In this document: piece by piece, positions 15,695-18,690 of the stretch | Layout of the letters: every line of letters begins with the position of its first letter | Numbering within the stretch: position 1 is the stretch's first letter | Origin: an uncultured Eubacteriales bacterium | GTDB taxonomy: Bacteria; Bacillota; Clostridia; Oscillospirales; Oscillospiraceae | Length of the DNA: 18,690 nucleotides | Assembly: GCA_900540545.1 (NCBI GenBank) | Contig: UQGJ01000051.1 | Coordinates: 1-18,690 of the forward strand | Direction of reading: 5' to 3' | Program-made: the position numbers and the translations under genes | The notes under the pieces: generated by a model | Told to the model about the DNA's origin: nothing | The model's input: the letters and a program-made list of their open reading frames with translations, nothing else | The model's database searches: none

Positions 15695-16474
15695 TTAAAA
15701 CACGATGGGCGAGGTGACGTTGCGCAGGGCGGCCACCACGCTCCAGCCGGCGATGGCGCTGGTGCTGGAGTAGATGTCCACCACGGCCTTGACCCCGTCG
15801 ATCTCGGCGGTGATCTTGTGGTCGTCGCCCACGAAGCCGGGGACGCTGTGGATGGCCACGGTGGTCTCCTCCGGCCCAACGGTGGCCAGGGAGGCGGCCA
15901 CGGCCACGTTGACCTTGGTGGGTAGCAGGGCGATGGCCTCCTTGGCGTTGCCCCCGAAAACCTGTTCCTCCCGGTCCATCAGCTCGTCCTTGAAAAGCGG
16001 CGTGTTTTGCAGGGATTTGGGACCCTTGTGGGTCTCGATGCCCGCCCGGGCCTTGCCCATGAGGGACACGGTGCGCAGCACGTCGAAGCCGCCCACCGCA
16101 CCGGAGGCGATGTGGACCTTGGCGCCGTGGTCCGCCGCCGCTTTGGCTACCTGGGCGTAGAAATCCGCGTCGGCAAAGGCGCCGATGGACAGGACCACCA
16201 GGCTCACCCCGGCGGTGAGGGCGGGGATGGCCAGGTCCTTCACGGCCTGGACGGAGGCGGCCTCCGCGATGTAGTCGGGCTTCAGGGCCAGCAGGGCGTC
16301 CACGTCGGCGCAGGGGGCGCAGCCCACCGCCTCGGCCAGGGCGGCGGTCTTGTCCGCGCTGCGCCCGGCAATGCCCACCAGCTCGTAGCCGGGCAGATAG
16401 CCGTCCTTCCAGGCGTTGGCGATGATGCCGCCCAGGAAACCGCTGCCCACGATGCCAAGTTTTAATTTCTGCAT
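15695..16474 (-). CDS. Aspartate-dehydrogenase-like (NadX/DUF108) NAD(P)-dependent oxidoreductase
   Basis: A 259-residue protein of the L-aspartate dehydrogenase family, whose known members oxidise aspartate to iminoaspartate. Seen: the N-terminal Rossmann motif KLGIVGSGFLGG (GxGxxG at 10-15), ASGAVGGFDVLR (family SGAxGGxDxL), KVNVAVAASLATVG, and a His-containing AIHSVPGFVGDDHKI near the presumed active site. Length fits the family. No nadA, nadB or nadC is nearby, so a role in NAD synthesis is not supported; the neighbour is an altered hydroxyacid-dehydrogenase-like protein. The start is ATG at 16472-16474, with GGAGAG about 10 bases upstream; the longer in-frame reading runs through the promoter region. 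It is the first gene of a two-gene operon divergent from an acyl-CoA-synthetase-like gene. Confidence 0.85.
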   Translation of the reverse strand: MQKLKLGIVGSGFLGGIIANAWKDGYLPGYELVGIAGRSADKTAALAEAVGCAPCADVDALLALKPDYIAEAASVQAVKDLAIPALTAGVSLVVLSIGAFADADFYAQVAKAAADHGAKVHIASGAVGGFDVLRTVSLMGKARAGIETHKGPKSLQNTPLFKDELMDREEQVFGGNAKEAIALLPTKVNVAVAASLATVGPEETTVAIHSVPGFVGDDHKITAEIDGVKAVVDIYSSTSAIAGWSVVAALRNVTSPIVF

Positions 16475-16511
16475 GATATATGATCTCTCCTTCTTTGTAC
16501 TCGATAAAAGG

Positions 16512-16517
16512 AGTATA
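16512..16517 (-). promoter_or_regulatory. Probable -10 box of the dehydrogenase operon
   Basis: TATACT on the minus strand, 37 bases upstream of the start codon. The hexamer 17 bp upstream (TTTCTC) is a poor -35 box, so the promoter may need an activator or be weak. Confidence 0.4.
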
Positions 16518-16569
16518 CCATGGATTGCGAAAAAGAGAAATCCCCCTGTTCCCGGGGCTGGGGTAAAAA

Positions 16570-16600
16570 TTGTGAACAAGTTTAATGAACTTGTTCACAA
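16570..16600. promoter_or_regulatory. Operator-like 13-bp perfect inverted repeat between divergent genes
   Basis: TTGTGAACAAGTT-TAATG-AACTTGTTCACAA, perfect over 13 bp per arm. Each arm also holds a palindromic core TTGT-NN-ACAA (TTGTGAACAA and TTGTTCACAA) whose centres are 21 bp apart, about two helical turns, as expected for two dimers of a GntR-type or similar regulator. The right core overlaps the -35 box of the ligase promoter. There is no T-run, so it is not a terminator. The regulator is not in the window. Confidence 0.7.
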
Positions 16601-16622
16601 AAGTAAAAACTTATATTATAAT
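16594..16622 (+). promoter_or_regulatory. Promoter of the acyl-CoA-synthetase-like gene
   Basis: TTCACA (16594-16599), a 17-bp spacer and a perfect TATAAT (16617-16622). The -35 box is inside the right arm of the inverted repeat at 16570-16600, so binding there should repress this gene. Confidence 0.7.
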
Positions 16623-16655
16623 GTCCTCAACGACCGAGGAAAAGAGTGTGGTACT

Positions 16656-18239
16656 ATGCTGCCATTGGAAGCCCTGACGGTGGGTGGCCTGTTCCGCCGG
16701 ACGGCGGGGAGGGTCCCGGAGCGGCCCGCCCTGGAATACGGGGGGCAGACGTGGACCTACCGGGCGCTGGACGGCGCGGTGGACGACTGCGCCCGGCGGC
16801 TGCTGGGCCTGGGGGTCCGCAAGGGGGACCGGGTGGGCCTGTGGTGCGAGGCCGAGCCCAAGGCGGTCTTCGCCCTGTACGCCCTGGCCCGCATCGGCGC
16901 CGTGGGCACCCTCCTGAACACCAGCCTGCGCCGGCCGGAGCTGAAGGACCTGCTGGAGCGCACCCGGGCGCGGTTCCTGCTCATCGGGGACGGCTACAAG
17001 GACCTGGACTACCCGGCCCTGTGCCAGAATCTGGCGGCGGAGCTGCCGGGGCTGGAGCGGGTGCTGTCCATCGGGCGGAGAGCGGCCCAGGGGTACGGCG
17101 ACCTGTGGCGGGTCCCCCCGGCCACCGAGGACCGGCTGGCCGCCGCCGAGGGGGAGGTGACGCCGGAGGACACCGCCTTTATCCTCTTTACCAGCGGCAC
17201 CACCAGTGCCCCCAAGGCGGTGCTGGACAGCCATTACAGCCGGACCAACAGCGGCATCCAGCAGGCCGGGGACCTGGGGGCGGCGGAGACCGACCGCTTC
17301 TGCGTGGCCATGCCCCTGTTCCACTGCTTCTGCCTGTCGGTGAACGTGATGGCGGCCTGCGCCGCCGGGGCCTGCCTCTGCCTGCCGGACTCCCGGCGGA
17401 CCACCGCCCTGCTGGAGGCGGTGAGCCGGGGGAAATGCACCGTGATGAGCAGCGTCCCCGCCCTCTTTCACGCCATGCTCTGCCGCCCGGATTTCGAGGA
17501 CTGGGACCTGTCCAGCCTGCGCACCGGCTTTATCGGCGGGAGCCTCTATCCCCCCGCCCTCTTTCGGGAAATCAACGACAAATTCGGCTTCACCCTGCTG
17601 TCCAGCCTGGGCCAGACCGAGGCCACCGCAGGCATCACCACCGCCGCCCTGGACGACCCGCTGGACGTCCGGGCCGAGACCGTGGGCCACTTCATGGACC
17701 ACGTGGAGGGGAAAATTGCCCGGCCCGGCGACGGCGCGGCCCTGCCCGCCGGGGAGGTGGGGGAAATCTGCGTCCGGGGCTACGTGGTCATGCAGGGCTA
17801 CGACGGCCAGCCGGAGGAGACGGCACGAACCATCGACCGGGAGGGCTGGCTCCACACCGGGGACATGGGGTATCTGGACGGGGCGGGCAACGTCCACATG
17901 ACCGGGCGGCTGAAGGAACTCATCATCCGGGGGGGCGAGAACATCAGCCCCGCCGAGGTGGAGGCGGCCGCCGGGGATTACCCCGGCGTGGAGCTGTGCA
18001 AGGCCGTGGGGGTGCCCGACGGCCACTACGGCGAGGAGGTCTGCCTCTGTGTGGTGGTCAGGGCCGGGTCCGGCTGGACCGAGGCGGGCCTGCGGACCCG
18101 GCTGTCGGAGCGGCTGGCCGCGTTCAAGGTGCCCCGGTATATCCTGCCCCTGGAGGAGTTCCCCCGCACTGTCACCGGAAAGGTCCGCCCGGCGGATTTA
18201 CAGGCCATTGCCCGGGAAAAGCTGGGGCTGGGCACTTGA
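16656..18239 (+). CDS. AMP-forming acyl-CoA synthetase/ligase (class I adenylate-forming enzyme)
   Basis: A 527-residue ANL-superfamily enzyme, expected to activate a carboxylic acid with ATP to an acyl-AMP and pass it to CoA. Motifs in order: the P-loop FTSGTTSAPK (T179-K187; two glycines of the usual TSGTTGxPKG are Ser and Ala), GFIGGSLYP, SLGQTEAT, GEICVRGYVVMQGY, the GWLHTGDMGYLD motif, GRLKELIIRGGENISPAEVE (hinge near 417-421), and the catalytic Lys in VTGKVRP (K509). No membrane segment or carrier domain is present. The acid substrate is not predictable. The start is ATG at 16656: the upstream in-frame part contains the promoter and operator. The ribosome binding site is weak (AAAGAG, about 9 bases away). 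It is divergent from the dehydrogenase operon and probably shares its control. Confidence 0.9.
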   Translation: MLPLEALTVGGLFRRTAGRVPERPALEYGGQTWTYRALDGAVDDCARRLLGLGVRKGDRVGLWCEAEPKAVFALYALARIGAVGTLLNTSLRRPELKDLLERTRARFLLIGDGYKDLDYPALCQNLAAELPGLERVLSIGRRAAQGYGDLWRVPPATEDRLAAAEGEVTPEDTAFILFTSGTTSAPKAVLDSHYSRTNSGIQQAGDLGAAETDRFCVAMPLFHCFCLSVNVMAACAAGACLCLPDSRRTTALLEAVSRGKCTVMSSVPALFHAMLCRPDFEDWDLSSLRTGFIGGSLYPPALFREINDKFGFTLLSSLGQTEATAGITTAALDDPLDVRAETVGHFMDHVEGKIARPGDGAALPAGEVGEICVRGYVVMQGYDGQPEETARTIDREGWLHTGDMGYLDGAGNVHMTGRLKELIIRGGENISPAEVEAAAGDYPGVELCKAVGVPDGHYGEEVCLCVVVRAGSGWTEAGLRTRLSERLAAFKVPRYILPLEEFPRTVTGKVRPADLQAIAREKLGLGT

Positions 18240-18431
18240 AACCGGCCAAGGGTAACAAGTCCGCTCTTCCGCCCCACACTTTTGAGTCGGGGAATGGGGC
18301 AGGACCGCCGAGGGCGGCGGTCCCCACAGAGTAGACACAGAGTAGAGGAAAGCCCCAGATTACTTGTGGGGGCCGCCGCCCTCGCAGACTGGCGACGAGC
18401 ATAAGACCAAGTAAAAGGCGCACAGACCTTG
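18240..18431. repeat. Gene-free stretch with long inverted repeat and an 11-bp tandem duplication
   Basis: No gene. GGACCGCCG-AGGG-CGGCGGTCC (18302-18323) forms a hairpin. Its right half (18309-18327) also pairs with 18366-18384 as a 19-bp stem with one mismatch, so two exclusive folds exist. In the loop CACAGAGTAGA is repeated twice in tandem (18325-18346). There is no T-run, so termination of the ligase transcript here is uncertain. Confidence 0.55.
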
Positions 18432-18690
18432 AGGCGGCCCGTTTGCACCAAGAAAAATGCAACTACTCCCAAGCCTTTCCGGGTCATATGCCGAGGGGCG
18501 GCAGCCGGAGTAGTTCTAGCGCCAGACCGATACGGGCTGCAACGGCTTTCAAGTCTTGACCGCCCCCGAAAACCCCACCGCCGCCCGACCGTACCCCGGG
18601 GTCCAGGGGGTGGCGGGTAGGGGCTTGTCAAAGCCCCGTGCCGCCCCCTGGTTTTCTTTCGGTTCCTTTCTCAAACGAGAAAGGAACCCC
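18432..18690 (+). repeat. Dispersed structured repeat, copy C (near full, cut by window end)
   Basis: Aligns with 7300-7552. The 12-bp outer stem is CCAGGGGGTGGC/GCCGCCCCCTGG (18603-18614 with 18640-18651), the inner hairpin GGGGCTT/AAGCCCC (18620-18637), and the last hairpin GTTCCTTTCTC-AAAC-GAGAAAGGAAC (18662-18687). In the 5' half, AACTACTCC (18461-18469) can pair with GGAGTAGTT (18507-18515). The G+C-rich tail seen in copies A and B is cut off by the window edge. Function unknown. Confidence 0.75.

Noticed and set aside
16416..16655. Longer N terminus for the acyl-CoA-synthetase-like protein
   Set aside because: That part would encode the shared operator and the TATAAT promoter, and it overlaps the start of the divergent gene; enzymes of this family begin close to the ATG at 16656.
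16611..18026. 471-codon open frame on the minus strand
   Set aside because: Antisense shadow of the acyl-CoA-synthetase-like gene; Gly/His/Gln-rich composition.

Overview
The window looks like a chromosomal segment of a high-G+C member of the Clostridia, most like the Oscillospiraceae (Flavonifractor, Lawsonibacter or Intestinimonas type). The signs are G+C-rich coding sequence, strong AGGAGG-type ribosome binding sites, sigma-A promoters with 17-bp spacers, U-tract terminators, CCA encoded in a tRNA gene, and a Firmicutes gene set (MnmG/MnmA, TypA, a BlaI-type repressor, an SLH-anchored peptidase). The genus is inferred from overall character; no rRNA or marker phylogeny is present.

Layout. 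(1) 1-635: the 3' end of a dispersed repeat, then a small XRE regulator (-) divergent from a 62-codon Cys-rich protein (+). Each promoter carries a similar 17-bp palindrome in its spacer. (2) 673-7028, all +: a shikimate-kinase-like protein, a DEAD-box RNA helicase with a long basic tail, then mnmG, mnmA and an MBL-fold hydrolase. MnmG and MnmA act on the same wobble uridine (U34); the hydrolase start overlaps the mnmA stop. Two gaps here hold REP-like palindromes. (3) 7029-7638: a gene-free stretch with a full repeat copy and an inverted fragment of the same family. (4) 7639-8283, -: an orphan BlaI/MecI-type repressor and a tRNA-Arg(CCU) with unusual elbow bases. (5) 8422-10245, +: typA. (6) 10312-14311, -: a MATE transporter and a secreted SLH-M13 metallopeptidase. 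(7) 14312-14788: a gene-free stretch with an A+T-rich island. (8) 14789-18239: a two-gene operon (-; a 2-hydroxyacid-dehydrogenase-like protein lacking its catalytic residues and an aspartate-dehydrogenase-like protein) divergent from an acyl-CoA-synthetase-like enzyme (+), with a perfect 13-bp inverted repeat between them. (9) 18240-18690: a long inverted repeat, then another near-complete dispersed repeat copy cut by the window edge.

The most notable items are: the dispersed repeat family at 1-90, 7036-7093 (inverted), 7300-7577 and 18432-18690, whose stems differ between copies yet stay paired, pointing to a conserved nucleic-acid structure; the divergent dehydrogenase/ligase cluster, which may encode an uncharacterised pathway; and the compact XRE/Cys-rich module. 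Most of the rest is ordinary housekeeping sequence.
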